Both the position numbers and the translations under genes were made by a program. The notes beneath the pieces are model-generated. The model made no database searches. It worked only from the letters and a program-made list of their open reading frames with translations, and was not told the DNA's origin. Shown piece by piece: positions 1 through 9,129 of a stretch of 64,000 bases of DNA. How positions within the stretch are numbered: the stretch's first letter is position 1; every line of letters begins with the position of its first letter. The stretch is from Burkholderiales bacterium (GTDB lineage: Bacteria; Pseudomonadota; Gammaproteobacteria; Burkholderiales; Burkholderiaceae_E). The stretch is taken from contig JAIYCW010000017.1 in the NCBI GenBank assembly GCA_027487815.1, positions 124,001-188,000 of the forward strand, in the 5' to 3' direction.

Positions 1-644
1 TCTGGGCACTGAGCAGCACCCACGGTAATGTGGGCTATCTGGGAATAGCGCTGGTGGCCGAGTTGAATCGCGAATGGCTGCCCATCGTTGCGCTGACCAT
101 CATGTGCGACATCTTCGTGCTCATCACCCTGAGCATCGCTGTGCTTGAGCTCGAAACCCGGCGCGATCCATCAAGCAACATTGCAAAGACTGTAGGGCTC
201 GGGCTGATCAAAAGCCCCCTGGTAGTGTCGCTCCTTGCCGGGCTGCTGTTTTCCCTGGCCCAATTCAAGCTGCCCTTGATCATGGAGAACTTCACCCGCC
301 TGCTCGCCAATGCAGCGGGCCCCTGCGCTTTGTTTGCAATTGGCGCATCCCTAGGCGGCCAGCGTATGCGTGTGGATCAACCGGCGCTGATGATCAGTGC
401 AGTCAAGCTGATCGTGCATCCTTTGGTGGCGGCGTTTTACCTGTTTATTGTGTTTAAAGTTGAGCCGGTGATGGCTGCAGTCGGCGTGGTGTGCGCAGCG
501 CTACCGACCGCGAGTAACACCTTCATTATTGCCCAGCGCTACCGGCTGGACACTGGCGCGCTCACCACTGCGATTTTGTTTGGCACCTTCGCAGCCGTAC
601 TCACGGTATCTGCAACGATTTGGTGGCTGGGTTTGCGCATTTAG
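1..644 (+). CDS. Auxin efflux carrier (AEC) family transporter, 3' part only
   Basis: C-terminal part of a secondary transporter of the inner membrane; the gene starts before the window and is open in frame from base 3. About 213 residues are visible, with several long hydrophobic segments typical of the second five-helix half of AEC proteins (10 helices, about 300 residues). The residues around base 20 read STHGNVGYLG, the Asn-Gly-rich crossover typical of this family. The protein ends in a hydrophobic helix. It is convergent with hrpA, 12 bp away. Family membership is fairly secure; the substrate (malonate, malate and amino-acid exporters are known in the family) cannot be read from the sequence. 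Confidence 0.8.
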   Translation, partial: WALSSTHGNVGYLGIALVAELNREWLPIVALTIMCDIFVLITLSIAVLELETRRDPSSNIAKTVGLGLIKSPLVVSLLAGLLFSLAQFKLPLIMENFTRLLANAAGPCALFAIGASLGGQRMRVDQPALMISAVKLIVHPLVAAFYLFIVFKVEPVMAAVGVVCAALPTASNTFIIAQRYRLDTGALTTAILFGTFAAVLTVSATIWWLGLRI

Positions 645-656
645 CAAGCCCCCGGG

Positions 657-3600
657 TTATCGCCCGATTAAACTCGCCCAGGCTTTTTCAAGCCTCTTTA
701 CCGATACCGGAGCCGGCGTACGCAGACCTTGGGCAAACAATGAAACACGCAGCTCTTGGAGCTGCCAGCCAAAATCAATCAGCTCGGCATCCGGCTCACC
801 TTTTGCTGCCACCCAGCGGCGCTGCCATTGCTGAGCCAGGGGCTGCATCGACTGACTTAACTCAGCATCTCGCACAGGGTCCTCGCGCAGCTTATCCAGA
901 CGCATCACTGCTGCTTTCAGGTATCGCGGCACGTGCTGCCAGCGCTCTGCGGGCAAGCTGCGCACAAATCGCTTGGGCAACACCCACTGCAACTGATGCT
1001 CGATATCAGCGACCACCGCAGGCGCCGCTTTGGTGGCGTTGAGTTTCTTCTCCAGCACACCGAATTCGTCCAGGATCAGCTGCAAGCCACGCACCAGCGA
1101 CTGCCCGAGCAGATTCAGACGGGTCCGGGCAGCACGGGCCGCCTCCTCAAACGCTGCCTGATCTTCAGGCCACGGCCCTTCCAAACAGGCGCGATTAAGC
1201 AAGGCTTCCTGCAGGTCTTCACGCAGCTGAGCGGGCTCACCAAAGCGTCGATATCCGAGGCTCAGGCGGGTAAAGTCGGGTACCGATTTTTCAAAGAACT
1301 TCAGCGGCTCGCGCAAATCAATCGCAAACAGGCGACGCAGCCCCGCCTGATGAGTGCGGCGCGCGACCAAGGGATCGTCAAACACCTGCAGGCTGACCGC
1401 ATCGGTTTCATCGACCAGCGCCGGATAACCAATCAGGGTAGAGCCGCCTTGCTTAAGCTCCATCAGCTCAGGCAGCCGGCCGAAGGTCCAGCGGGTAAAG
1501 CGCTCCGAAGGTTCAGCCTGCGTAGAAACCGGCGAAGTGGAAGAAGAAGACGCGGCCGAAGAAACAGGTGAAGAAGCGGGTGAAGCTGAAGCGGCTTGCG
1601 TGACAGGAGCCACGGTGAGCGCACCAGCCAGCGCGGACTGAAAGGCATTCAAGGCCTGCCCGCCAAACTCTGAGCGCAATTGCTGTAACGAGCGCGACGC
1701 GCCCAACACCCGGCCATGCTCATCCACCAGCTTGAAACGCATCAACAAATGAGCCGGCAGCTGATCAAGATGAAAGTCGGTCAGTTGCGGTGCTGGCAAG
1801 CCCTGCTCGCGGGCATAAGCGATCACGCAAGCCTCCAGGCTTTGCGCTGGACGCTCGGCCCCCAAACCCGCGACAAAACCTTCGGCAAATTTGGGCAGCG
1901 GAACAAAATGCCTGCGCAACCGTTGTGGCAAGCCTTTGAGCAGGGCCACCACCTTGTCGCGCAACATCCCCGGCACAAGCCATTGCGCCGCTTGCGCATC
2001 CACCTGATTGAGTGCCTGCAAGGGCACAGTCAGGGTGACACCATCTTCGGGTGACCCCGGATCAAACAGGTAAGTGGCATCAAACTGCAGGCCAAACATG
2101 GTGATGCGCTTGGGGAAACTCAGGTGATCCACCAGCGCATCGTCCTTGCGAAGCAAGGTGTTTTTTTCGAGCTTGAGATCGGGCTTGGCTGCAAGCAAGC
2201 CGCGCGTGCCCACCACATCGGGCGGCACCCGCTGATCAAACCAGTCGACCAAAAATTGCTCATCGACCAGAAGGTCCGGCCTGCGAATCTTGTGCTCAAG
2301 CGCTTGCACCTGCTCAATCAACTTGCGGTTATGCACCACAAAGTCGGGCAGCTTCCCACCCTCTTCGGGCCATTGCCCCTGCACCAGGGCTTCCCGAATC
2401 AGCAACTCGCGGGCCAGCTTGGCATCCAGCGGCGCCAAAGGCACACGACGCTGGGAATACACAGTGAGGCCATACAAGGTACCCCGCTCATAAATCATGG
2501 CCTGACCGGATTTTTTCGACCAATGCGGCTCGCTATGACTTTTGCTCATCAAATGATGGCTCGCAGCCTCGATCCAGGTGGCCTCAACCGCGGCCACAGT
2601 ACGAGCCAGCAACCGGCCAGTGTCCACCAGCTCTGCTGCCATTAACCATCGTGGCGCTTTGCGAGCCAGGTGCGAGCCCGGGTGCACCACAAACTTTACC
2701 GAATGGCTGCCGCTGTATTGCGTGTCATCGGCCGCTTTGGTGCCCAAATTGCCCAGCAGCCCGGTCAATAATGCGCGATGCAATGCCTCGGGGGTTGGAG
2801 CAGCAGTGTTGATCCGCCAGCCGAGCTCGCGCACGGTTTGCTCCAGTTGCTGATGCACATCGGCCCATTCGCGCAACTTGCGGTTGGAAAGAAACTCTCG
2901 CTCCAGTCGCTGGGCGAGTTGGCGATGACTCAGACCCAGCTCATTGCGCGATTCGATCAAGCCACGCCAATAGTCCCAGAGCTTCACCCAGCTCACAAAG
3001 TCGCTGCGCTCATCGGCAAATCTTTTGTGCGCCTGGTCTGCGGCCTGCTGCGCATGCATCGGGCGCTCACGCGCATCTTGCGAAGCCAGACCCGCCGCAA
3101 TGATCAGCATCTCACGTACGCAATCGCGCTCTTGCGCCGCAAGCAACATCCGGCCGATACGCGGATCAAGCGGTAAACGGGCCAATTGCACACCGATATG
3201 AGTCAGCTCGCGCTGCGCATTGATCGCGTCAAGCTCATGTAATAGGTCGAGGCCATCGATAATCGCACGCCGCGGCGGCGGATCGAGAAACGCAAAGGCC
3301 TCCACTTCGCCCAAACCCAAGGAGCGCATGCGCAAAATCACCCCGGCCAGTGATGAGCGCAACACTTCGGGATCGGTGAATCGTGCGCGGCCCTGAAAGT
3401 GGGTTTCATCAAACAAGCGGATGCATACGCCGTTGGATACCCGGCCGCATCGCCCCGAGCGCTGATTGGCAGCAGCCTGGGAGATCGGCTCGATATGCAG
3501 CTCCTCAACCTTGCCCCGATACCGATAGCGCTTGACCCGGGCCAGCCCGGTATCGACCACATAGCGGATGCCCGGAACGGTAAGCGAGGTCTCGGCAACA

Positions 3601-4568
3601 TTGGTGGCCAGCACGATTCGTTGTGCGTTTGAGCTGCTAAACACCCGATCCTGCTCGGCGGTGCTCAGGCGCGAATACAAAGGCAGAATTTCAACTGGCC
3701 CTCGCGCCAATGGCCCGCCCGAACCGGCAGGTTTGCTGCGCGCGCGTTGAATCGCACGCTGTAAATGATCAGCCACTTCCCGAATATCGCGCTCGCCGGG
3801 CAAAAACACCAGCACATCGCCGGGAGCCTCACGCCAAAGCTCCTCTATCGCATCCTCGATATGGCTGGGAGTATCGGTTTCCTCATCCTCATCGCTGTGC
3901 TCTGCATAGTTGCGATAGCGGATCTCCACCGGATACATCCGCCCCGACACTTCGATCACCGGCACCGGCCGCCCGGGTTGTTCAAAATGCTTGGCAAAAC
4001 GTTGCGCATCAATTGTGGCTGAAGTGATGATGAGCTTCAGATCATCGCGCCGGGCGCCTTTCAGCAAGCCCTGGAGATAGCCCAGCAGGAAGTCGATGTT
4101 CAGACTGCGCTCATGGGCCTCATCAATAATCAGGGTGTCGTAGGCCGACAGCAACGGATCATGCTGTGATTCAGCCAGCAAGATTCCGTCGGTCATCAAT
4201 TTGATCGCAGCGCCCGGCTGCACGGTTTCGGCAAAACGCACCTTATAGCCGACATGCTCGCCCAAAGGCGTTCCCAGTTCAGCCGCAATCCGCTTGGCGA
4301 CAGTCGAGGCTGCAATGCGTCGCGGCTGGGTATGGCCGATCCGTCCCGCCCGCCCCTGCCCGGCAAGCCAGGCCAGTTTGGGCAGCTGGGTAGTCTTACC
4401 CGAACCGGTTTCGCCACTGATCACCACCACCTGATGGCCGGCAATAGCCTCAATAATGTCTGCAGCACGAGCCGATACCGGCAGTTGCTCAGGCAATTCG
4501 AAGGGGGGAAGCGGCCTGGGCGGTGGACGATTTACCACAGCGCGAGGCCCACGAGAGGGGCTAGACAT
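657..4568 (-). CDS. hrpA: ATP-dependent RNA helicase HrpA (DEAH box)
   Basis: Large DEAH-box RNA helicase, 1303 residues, matching the usual full-length HrpA of about 1300. Visible motifs are Walker A GETGSGKT at residues 52-59, DEAH at 149-152 and SAT at 183-185. The helicase C domain follows, then the helicase-associated and OB-fold regions, and a long C-terminal DUF3418-type domain. HrpA is implicated in mRNA processing and in resolving stalled ribosomes. A Ser/Ala/Thr-rich low-complexity stretch of about 35 residues near residue 1010 splits the C-terminal domain and looks like a lineage-specific linker. The ATG at 4568 lies 22 bp from the divergent argA start. No Shine-Dalgarno is visible and a TATAAT lies 8 nt upstream, so a leaderless transcript is possible. 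Confidence 0.96.
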   Translation of the reverse strand: MSSPSRGPRAVVNRPPPRPLPPFELPEQLPVSARAADIIEAIAGHQVVVISGETGSGKTTQLPKLAWLAGQGRAGRIGHTQPRRIAASTVAKRIAAELGTPLGEHVGYKVRFAETVQPGAAIKLMTDGILLAESQHDPLLSAYDTLIIDEAHERSLNIDFLLGYLQGLLKGARRDDLKLIITSATIDAQRFAKHFEQPGRPVPVIEVSGRMYPVEIRYRNYAEHSDEDEETDTPSHIEDAIEELWREAPGDVLVFLPGERDIREVADHLQRAIQRARSKPAGSGGPLARGPVEILPLYSRLSTAEQDRVFSSSNAQRIVLATNVAETSLTVPGIRYVVDTGLARVKRYRYRGKVEELHIEPISQAAANQRSGRCGRVSNGVCIRLFDETHFQGRARFTDPEVLRSSLAGVILRMRSLGLGEVEAFAFLDPPPRRAIIDGLDLLHELDAINAQRELTHIGVQLARLPLDPRIGRMLLAAQERDCVREMLIIAAGLASQDARERPMHAQQAADQAHKRFADERSDFVSWVKLWDYWRGLIESRNELGLSHRQLAQRLEREFLSNRKLREWADVHQQLEQTVRELGWRINTAAPTPEALHRALLTGLLGNLGTKAADDTQYSGSHSVKFVVHPGSHLARKAPRWLMAAELVDTGRLLARTVAAVEATWIEAASHHLMSKSHSEPHWSKKSGQAMIYERGTLYGLTVYSQRRVPLAPLDAKLARELLIREALVQGQWPEEGGKLPDFVVHNRKLIEQVQALEHKIRRPDLLVDEQFLVDWFDQRVPPDVVGTRGLLAAKPDLKLEKNTLLRKDDALVDHLSFPKRITMFGLQFDATYLFDPGSPEDGVTLTVPLQALNQVDAQAAQWLVPGMLRDKVVALLKGLPQRLRRHFVPLPKFAEGFVAGLGAERPAQSLEACVIAYAREQGLPAPQLTDFHLDQLPAHLLMRFKLVDEHGRVLGASRSLQQLRSEFGGQALNAFQSALAGALTVAPVTQAASASPASSPVSSAASSSSTSPVSTQAEPSERFTRWTFGRLPELMELKQGGSTLIGYPALVDETDAVSLQVFDDPLVARRTHQAGLRRLFAIDLREPLKFFEKSVPDFTRLSLGYRRFGEPAQLREDLQEALLNRACLEGPWPEDQAAFEEAARAARTRLNLLGQSLVRGLQLILDEFGVLEKKLNATKAAPAVVADIEHQLQWVLPKRFVRSLPAERWQHVPRYLKAAVMRLDKLREDPVRDAELSQSMQPLAQQWQRRWVAAKGEPDAELIDFGWQLQELRVSLFAQGLRTPAPVSVKRLEKAWASLIGR

Positions 4569-4575
4569 CGCCTGA

Positions 4576-4585
4576 AATTATAATT
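4576..4585. promoter_or_regulatory. Palindromic -10 element shared by hrpA and argA
   Basis: The 10-base perfect palindrome AATTATAATT holds a consensus TATAAT on each strand (plus 4579-4584; minus 4582-4577). It sits in the 22 bp between the two divergent start codons. The plus -10 ends 6 nt before the argA ATG and the minus -10 ends 8 nt before the hrpA ATG, so both transcripts would begin at or next to the start codon. No good -35 box is seen on either side and neither gene has a Shine-Dalgarno. The motif is seen; promoter activity is inferred. Confidence 0.55.
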
Positions 4586-4590
4586 GCGGA

Positions 4591-5919
4591 ATGAATCCCC
4601 CTGAGCTGGTGTCCGAGCGCCACCAATTTGTGCGCTGGCTGCGTGATGTGGCCCCCTATATCCACCGCTTTCGCGGCAAGGAAATCGTGATCGCGTTTCC
4701 CGGCGAACTGGTGCAAGCCGGCCGCCTGCCCGCACTGGTTCAAGACGTGAGCCTGCTGCAGGCCATGGGCATGCGTATCGTCGTGGTGTTTGGATCGCGG
4801 CCCCAGATCAATGAGCAATTGAGGCTGCGTGGCATCGAGCCCAGCTATGTCAATGGCATGCGCATTACTGACCAGGCCGCCCTGGAATGCGCCAAGGAAG
4901 CCTCGGGCGAAATTCGCCTTGATCTTGAGGCTGCCTTCTCGCTGGGCCTGCCCAACACCCCCATGGCGCACTCATCCATGCGCGTGGTGTCAGGCAATTT
5001 TGTCATGGGTCGGCCCGTTGGGATTGTGGCTGGTACCGATTACCAGCACACCGGTCTGGTGCGCCGTGTCGACACGATTGCGATTCGCAACGCCATGCAT
5101 GCAGGCGCCGTGGTGTTGCTCTCCAATCTGGGCTTTTCGGCCACCGGCGAGGCCTTTAATCTCACCATGGAAGATGTAGCTTCCGCCACCGCGCAGGCAC
5201 TGGATGCCGACAAGCTCATCTTCATCACCGAGGTGGATGGCGTTGTCGACGAAGAGGGCGGGCTGATTGGCGAGGTGTCCGAGATCCGAGCCAAGCAGTT
5301 GCTAGCCGCGGGCCATTTGCCACCGGAAACCGCTGGCTACCTGCGTTCGGCCTTCGAAGCGGTGGATGGAGGAGTGGCGCGCGCCCACATCATTCCTTTC
5401 GGGGTCGACGGCAGTGTGCTGCTGGAGCTTTTTCAGCATGACGGCGTAGGCTCGATGCTGGTGGAAGAAACGCTGGAGGAATTGCGCGAAGCTTCGCTTG
5501 ACGATGTGGGCGGTATCGTCGCCTTGATTCGACCGCTGGAGCTTGATGGCACGCTGGTGCGCCGCGATCGTGCGCGCATTGAAAATGAAATCGGCGCATT
5601 CAGCGTAATCGAGCACGACGGCGTGATTTTCGGTTGCGCGGCGCTCTACACCTTTCCAAAAGAGCGCATTGGCGAAATGGCCTGCCTCGCGGTTGATCCA
5701 CGCACCACAGGCCAGGGCGACGGCGAGCGGCTGCTCCTGCATATCGAGCATCGAGCCCGCGCCCAGGGCTTGAGCAAACTCTTCGTGCTGACCACCCGCA
5801 CCATGCACTGGTTCCTGAAGCGCGGCTTCGTACAAGGCAGTGTGGACTCTTTGCCAAGTTCACGGCAGCGCCTATACGATACGCAGCGAAAATCCCAGGT
5901 GCTGGTCAAGGATCTTTGA
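4591..5919 (+). CDS. argA: Amino-acid N-acetyltransferase (N-acetylglutamate synthase)
   Basis: First enzyme of arginine biosynthesis: makes N-acetylglutamate from acetyl-CoA and glutamate. At 442 residues it has the classic ArgA two-domain layout. An amino-acid-kinase-like regulatory domain (about residues 20-285) binds arginine for feedback inhibition. A C-terminal GNAT acetyltransferase domain (about 293-435) carries an acetyl-CoA loop with RTTGQGDGERLL. In ArgA the kinase-like domain is allosteric and not a working kinase. The adjacency hrpA-argA-yggX is common in Burkholderiales. The start ATG has no upstream Shine-Dalgarno and lies 6 nt from a perfect TATAAT. Confidence 0.95.
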   Translation: MNPPELVSERHQFVRWLRDVAPYIHRFRGKEIVIAFPGELVQAGRLPALVQDVSLLQAMGMRIVVVFGSRPQINEQLRLRGIEPSYVNGMRITDQAALECAKEASGEIRLDLEAAFSLGLPNTPMAHSSMRVVSGNFVMGRPVGIVAGTDYQHTGLVRRVDTIAIRNAMHAGAVVLLSNLGFSATGEAFNLTMEDVASATAQALDADKLIFITEVDGVVDEEGGLIGEVSEIRAKQLLAAGHLPPETAGYLRSAFEAVDGGVARAHIIPFGVDGSVLLELFQHDGVGSMLVEETLEELREASLDDVGGIVALIRPLELDGTLVRRDRARIENEIGAFSVIEHDGVIFGCAALYTFPKERIGEMACLAVDPRTTGQGDGERLLLHIEHRARAQGLSKLFVLTTRTMHWFLKRGFVQGSVDSLPSSRQRLYDTQRKSQVLVKDL

Positions 5920-6006
5920 TCCCCGGCAGCTCGCATTTGCCTTTAGCCCCATGGCCCCGACCTCCATTACCTTTACCCTTTCACCGACCCTATTTCAGGA
6001 TTTCCC

Positions 6007-6279
6007 ATGACCCGCGTTGTTCACTGCATCAAGCTCGATAAAGAGGCCGAGGGCCTCGACTTTCCTCCCTACCCCGGCGAGCTTGGAAAAAAACTCTGGG
6101 AAAGCGTCTCCAAGGAAGCCTGGGGTGCCTGGCTCAAGCATCAGACGATGCTCGTCAATGAAAACCGCTTGAACCTGGCCGACGCGCGCGCCAGGAAATA
6201 TCTGGCGACCCAAATGGAACAGTACTTTTTTGGCGATGGCGGCGACAAACCCGCAGGATATGTGCCGCCGGGAGCCTAA
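6007..6279 (+). CDS. yggX: Probable Fe(2+)-trafficking protein (YggX family)
   Basis: A 90-residue cytosolic protein with the near-invariant YggX features: N-terminal [20 protein letters not shown] with the single conserved Cys (residue 7), then [25 protein letters not shown] and the C-terminal AR-YL--QM--YFFG block. In enterobacteria the family protects iron-sulfur clusters against oxidative damage and is proposed to handle Fe(II). It follows argA after 87 bp that hold no recognisable gene. An AGGA lies a short distance before the ATG. Its stop codon overlaps that of the convergent EamA gene. Confidence 0.95.
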   Translation: MTRVVHCIKLDKEAEGLDFPPYPGELGKKLWESVSKEAWGAWLKHQTMLVNENRLNLADARARKYLATQMEQYFFGDGGDKPAGYVPPGA

Positions 6280-7208
6280 GCTGCCGGGCTTTGAGCGGTT
6301 GCGGGGGCTGGCGGCGCGCTCACAGGCCGAACGCCAATAACCGTCCCCATCACCACCCCGACCAAGCCCAACACCACCCAGCGGGTCAGCGGCTCATCAA
6401 GCAGCGGCACCGCGACCAGGGCAGCTATCGGGGGTGCGAGTGCGGTAATCATGGTGGTGCGCACCGGCCCATAAATCTGCACCATGCGGCCAAACAGCCA
6501 CATCGACAAAGCCAAGGCAATACACCCCTGAAACGCCCCATGCGCCAGGATCGTCAGCACCGGCACCGCATGCAGCATCTTCGGGGCAAATATCAGATAG
6601 AACGGGGCATAAAGCGCGAGCGCCACCAAAGGTGTGACCACAATCGCATCCAGCGGCGCGATGCCCCAACGTCTGGCATTGATCACATACACCGCCCAAC
6701 TGGCTGAGGCGAGCGGAAACAAAACATCACCCCGCCATGCGCCTTCCACACCATGCGGGGCGCTGATCGCCTGCCAGGCCATGCAAGCCACACCGAGCAT
6801 GATCAGGATCAGCCCCAACAATTTACGCCCGGCAATCCGATCACCCAGCACGATTGCACCAAAGATTGCGGTCCAAAAAGGCAAAGTGCCGGGCATCAAC
6901 ACCGCCCCGTGCGCTGCGGGGGCAAATCCATAGCCGATGAAGGCAATGCAGGTAAAGCCGAGCCCGGCAAAGATTCCAGTCGACCAGGCGCGCATTCCCC
7001 GCAACTGGCCCCACGCCGGTTGGCCCTGAGTTTTTCGCCAGACCATGATCCCAAGGGCCACCAGGCTTGCAAATGCAAAGCGTAGAAAAATCAGGTCCCA
7101 GGGCGTGAGCGATTGCTTGACTCCCAGCCTCGCAAACACCAGAAACCCCACCCAGATCAACACAGTGGCAGCAGCAATCATCAACGGTTTATGGTTTGAG
7201 GCTTTCAT
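6276..7208 (-). CDS. EamA/RhaT-family drug/metabolite transporter
   Basis: Inner-membrane exporter of the DMT superfamily: 310 residues with about ten hydrophobic helices in two repeated EamA halves (residues about 10-145 and 155-295). The N-terminal helix starts [20 protein letters not shown]. The substrate cannot be deduced. The start overlaps the stop of the upstream NUDIX gene by 4 nt (7205-7208), so the two are probably translationally coupled and co-transcribed. The 3' end overlaps yggX tail to tail by 4 nt. Confidence 0.9.
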   Translation of the reverse strand: MKASNHKPLMIAAATVLIWVGFLVFARLGVKQSLTPWDLIFLRFAFASLVALGIMVWRKTQGQPAWGQLRGMRAWSTGIFAGLGFTCIAFIGYGFAPAAHGAVLMPGTLPFWTAIFGAIVLGDRIAGRKLLGLILIMLGVACMAWQAISAPHGVEGAWRGDVLFPLASASWAVYVINARRWGIAPLDAIVVTPLVALALYAPFYLIFAPKMLHAVPVLTILAHGAFQGCIALALSMWLFGRMVQIYGPVRTTMITALAPPIAALVAVPLLDEPLTRWVVLGLVGVVMGTVIGVRPVSAPPAPATAQSPAA

Positions 7209-7966
7209 GCAGCGAAGAAACCTTCAAAGCCAGTTTCCGGCTCCAGACGCCCGTTGCGCAGATACAGGCGGGACGGGCCCACCAAGGCACGCTCGCGCAC
7301 CGGATGCAACGGATCGCCCGGATAAGCAACGCCACGCAGGCCGTCGATCACAAAAGGCTCGGGTTGAATCACCGGCGCGGCGCGTCCCAGCGCCTCACGA
7401 AATACTGCATCCAATGAACCCCAGTGCATCAGGCTCACCAAGGTCATCGTCTGGGGGGGCGCAAGCGCCATCTCGCCGGCCCAATGCTGCTCCAATGCCG
7501 CACGCGGGCTGATCCAGATCCCATCGGCAGACTCACTCGCATTAAATTGTGCCTGCTGATTTTCGGGCATCCGCGCCAGGAAAAAACGGGTGTCAAAACG
7601 CCGGTTCATCATCTGGGGCGTCACGGGTGTAATCCACCGACTGAGGGGCACCAACGTATTTGCGGGAAGTTTCACGCCTGCTTCCTCGAAGGTCTCGCGC
7701 GCAGCAGCCACAAAAAGCGCCTGGGCGAGCGCAGCATCGGTTTGCGAGAGCGCGGCCGCAGCATCATCAGCCGCGGGCGCCTGCCACAACACCAACTGCT
7801 CCGGATCGTTGTCCGTGCGCTCGATCTTTCCCCCCGGAAACACGTAGGCGTTGGCGAGGACCTTGTCAGCGGCTGCACGCTTAAGCAGATAGACTTCCAG
7901 CTGATCAGCCTGATCGCGCAACAACACTACAGTGGCCGAAGCCCGCACTGGCAATTCTTCACTCAT
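7205..7966 (-). CDS. NUDIX hydrolase, NUDT19-like subfamily
   Basis: A 253-residue NUDIX hydrolase, predicted to cleave a nucleoside diphosphate linked to another moiety; CoA and acyl-CoA derivatives are substrates of the animal NUDT19 homologues. The motif is split: FPGGKIERTD is followed by about 36 extra residues before the catalytic helix ARETFEEAGVKL. This insertion is characteristic of the NUDT19/RP2 group. Glu residues of the REXXEE core are intact, so activity is expected. It is translationally coupled to the EamA gene. The ATG at 7966 is 20 bp from the divergent mlaE start, with a -10-like TATACT 5 nt upstream. Confidence 0.88.
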   Translation of the reverse strand: MSEELPVRASATVVLLRDQADQLEVYLLKRAAADKVLANAYVFPGGKIERTDNDPEQLVLWQAPAADDAAAALSQTDAALAQALFVAAARETFEEAGVKLPANTLVPLSRWITPVTPQMMNRRFDTRFFLARMPENQQAQFNASESADGIWISPRAALEQHWAGEMALAPPQTMTLVSLMHWGSLDAVFREALGRAAPVIQPEPFVIDGLRGVAYPGDPLHPVRERALVGPSRLYLRNGRLEPETGFEGFFAA

Positions 7967-7971
7967 GGCTC

Positions 7972-7979
7972 AGTATACT
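7972..7979. promoter_or_regulatory. Palindromic -10 element shared by the NUDIX gene and mlaE
   Basis: The 8-base palindrome AGTATACT gives a TATACT -10 box on each strand (plus 7974-7979; minus 7977-7972) inside the 20 bp between two divergent ATGs. The plus box ends 7 nt before the mlaE ATG and the minus box 5 nt before the NUDIX ATG. No -35 consensus and no usable Shine-Dalgarno is visible for mlaE. This repeats the hrpA/argA arrangement. Promoter function is inferred from position only. Confidence 0.5.
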
Positions 7980-7986
7980 TTCCTCA

Positions 7987-9129
7987 ATGATTCCCCCCGC
8001 TGATCCGCGCTGGCGCCTGAATACCTCCGAGTCCGATCATCCGGTGATTGAGCTGGTAGGCGCATGGCAGCTCACCGCAGGTGTGCCGGCCGTGGGCCAG
8101 GTGATCGCGCAAATGCAGGCCCTGGCTCACCAAGCCAAGGTTATCCCGGTCGATGGAAGTGCGGTGGCCTCCTGGGATTCGAGCCTGCCGGCCTTTGTAC
8201 TTGCCCTTGAGCGAGCGGCCAAACCCCTGGGTATTGAGATCGAGCGTCGAGCGCTACCCGCTGGTGTCATGCGGCTGCTAGCGCTTACCCGTCCCGCAGC
8301 GGACGCGGCAGGCAGTTCAGCTCCCCGGAGCTCCCGCCTTGAGGCTATGGGTCGGTGGGTATGGGCTCGCTGGCAAAGGGTATTGGCCTGGTGCTCACTG
8401 GCCGGACTCACCTTCATGGCTACCCTCAGGTTACTGACTGGTCGGGCAAAGGTGCCCTTCAAGGATTTGTTTGACCAGATTATTGAATGCGGCCCACGAG
8501 CCCTGCCGATTGTGACCCTGCTTGCATTCCTGATCGGCGGCATCACGGCGTTTGTTGGCGTCATCCAGTTGCGCATGTTTGGTGCCGAGCTTTATGTCGC
8601 CGATCTGGTAGGTATGGCCATGCTCCTGGAGATGGGGGCGCTGATGACCGCAATCATTATGGCCGGACGTGCTGGCGCGGCCTTTGCCGCAGCCCTGGGC
8701 ACCATGCAAACCAATGAAGAGGTCGATGCCTTGCAAACGCTGGGCTTTGATCCAGTGGAGTTTTTGGTCATGCCGCGCGTTTTGGCGCTCACCCTGATGA
8801 CTCCGCTACTCACCCTTTACGCTGATTTCATGGGAATTATGGGTGGAGCAGTCGTCGGGGTATTGCTGCTCGATATGTCACCGGCGATTTATTTCACCGA
8901 AACCGCAAGTGCAGTGCATCTTTCCGATGCGGTGAAGGGCCTGTTGAAGTCACTGGCCTTCGGTGCCCTGATCGGGTTTGCCGGATGCCTGCGAGGAATT
9001 GAGTGCGGCCGCAGCGCGCTCGCCGTGGGTCGCGCCACCACTTCAGCGGTGGTCACCTCGATTGTGCTGATTGTGTTGGCGGATGCCTTCATCACGGTGC
9101 TTTACTTCATTTACGACGGCGTGCTGTGA
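7987..9129 (+). CDS. mlaE: MCE lipid ABC transporter permease with fused N-terminal STAS domain (MlaE family)
   Basis: Permease of an MCE-type phospholipid ABC transporter. The 380 residues are longer than stand-alone MlaE (about 260). Residues about 10-105 form a STAS-like domain (VDGSAVASWDSS and ALPAGVMRLLALT), the counterpart of the separate MlaB protein. The rest is the MlaE integral-membrane domain, with ALPIVTLLAFLIGGITAFVG and MLLEMGALMTAIIMAGRAGA. It overlaps mlaF by 4 nt and heads a tight mlaE-mlaF-mlaD-lipoprotein operon. No separate mlaB, mlaC or mlaA is present in the window. Gene symbols are by family; physiological equivalence to E. coli Mla is not shown. Confidence 0.9.
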   Translation: MIPPADPRWRLNTSESDHPVIELVGAWQLTAGVPAVGQVIAQMQALAHQAKVIPVDGSAVASWDSSLPAFVLALERAAKPLGIEIERRALPAGVMRLLALTRPAADAAGSSAPRSSRLEAMGRWVWARWQRVLAWCSLAGLTFMATLRLLTGRAKVPFKDLFDQIIECGPRALPIVTLLAFLIGGITAFVGVIQLRMFGAELYVADLVGMAMLLEMGALMTAIIMAGRAGAAFAAALGTMQTNEEVDALQTLGFDPVEFLVMPRVLALTLMTPLLTLYADFMGIMGGAVVGVLLLDMSPAIYFTETASAVHLSDAVKGLLKSLAFGALIGFAGCLRGIECGRSALAVGRATTSAVVTSIVLIVLADAFITVLYFIYDGVL

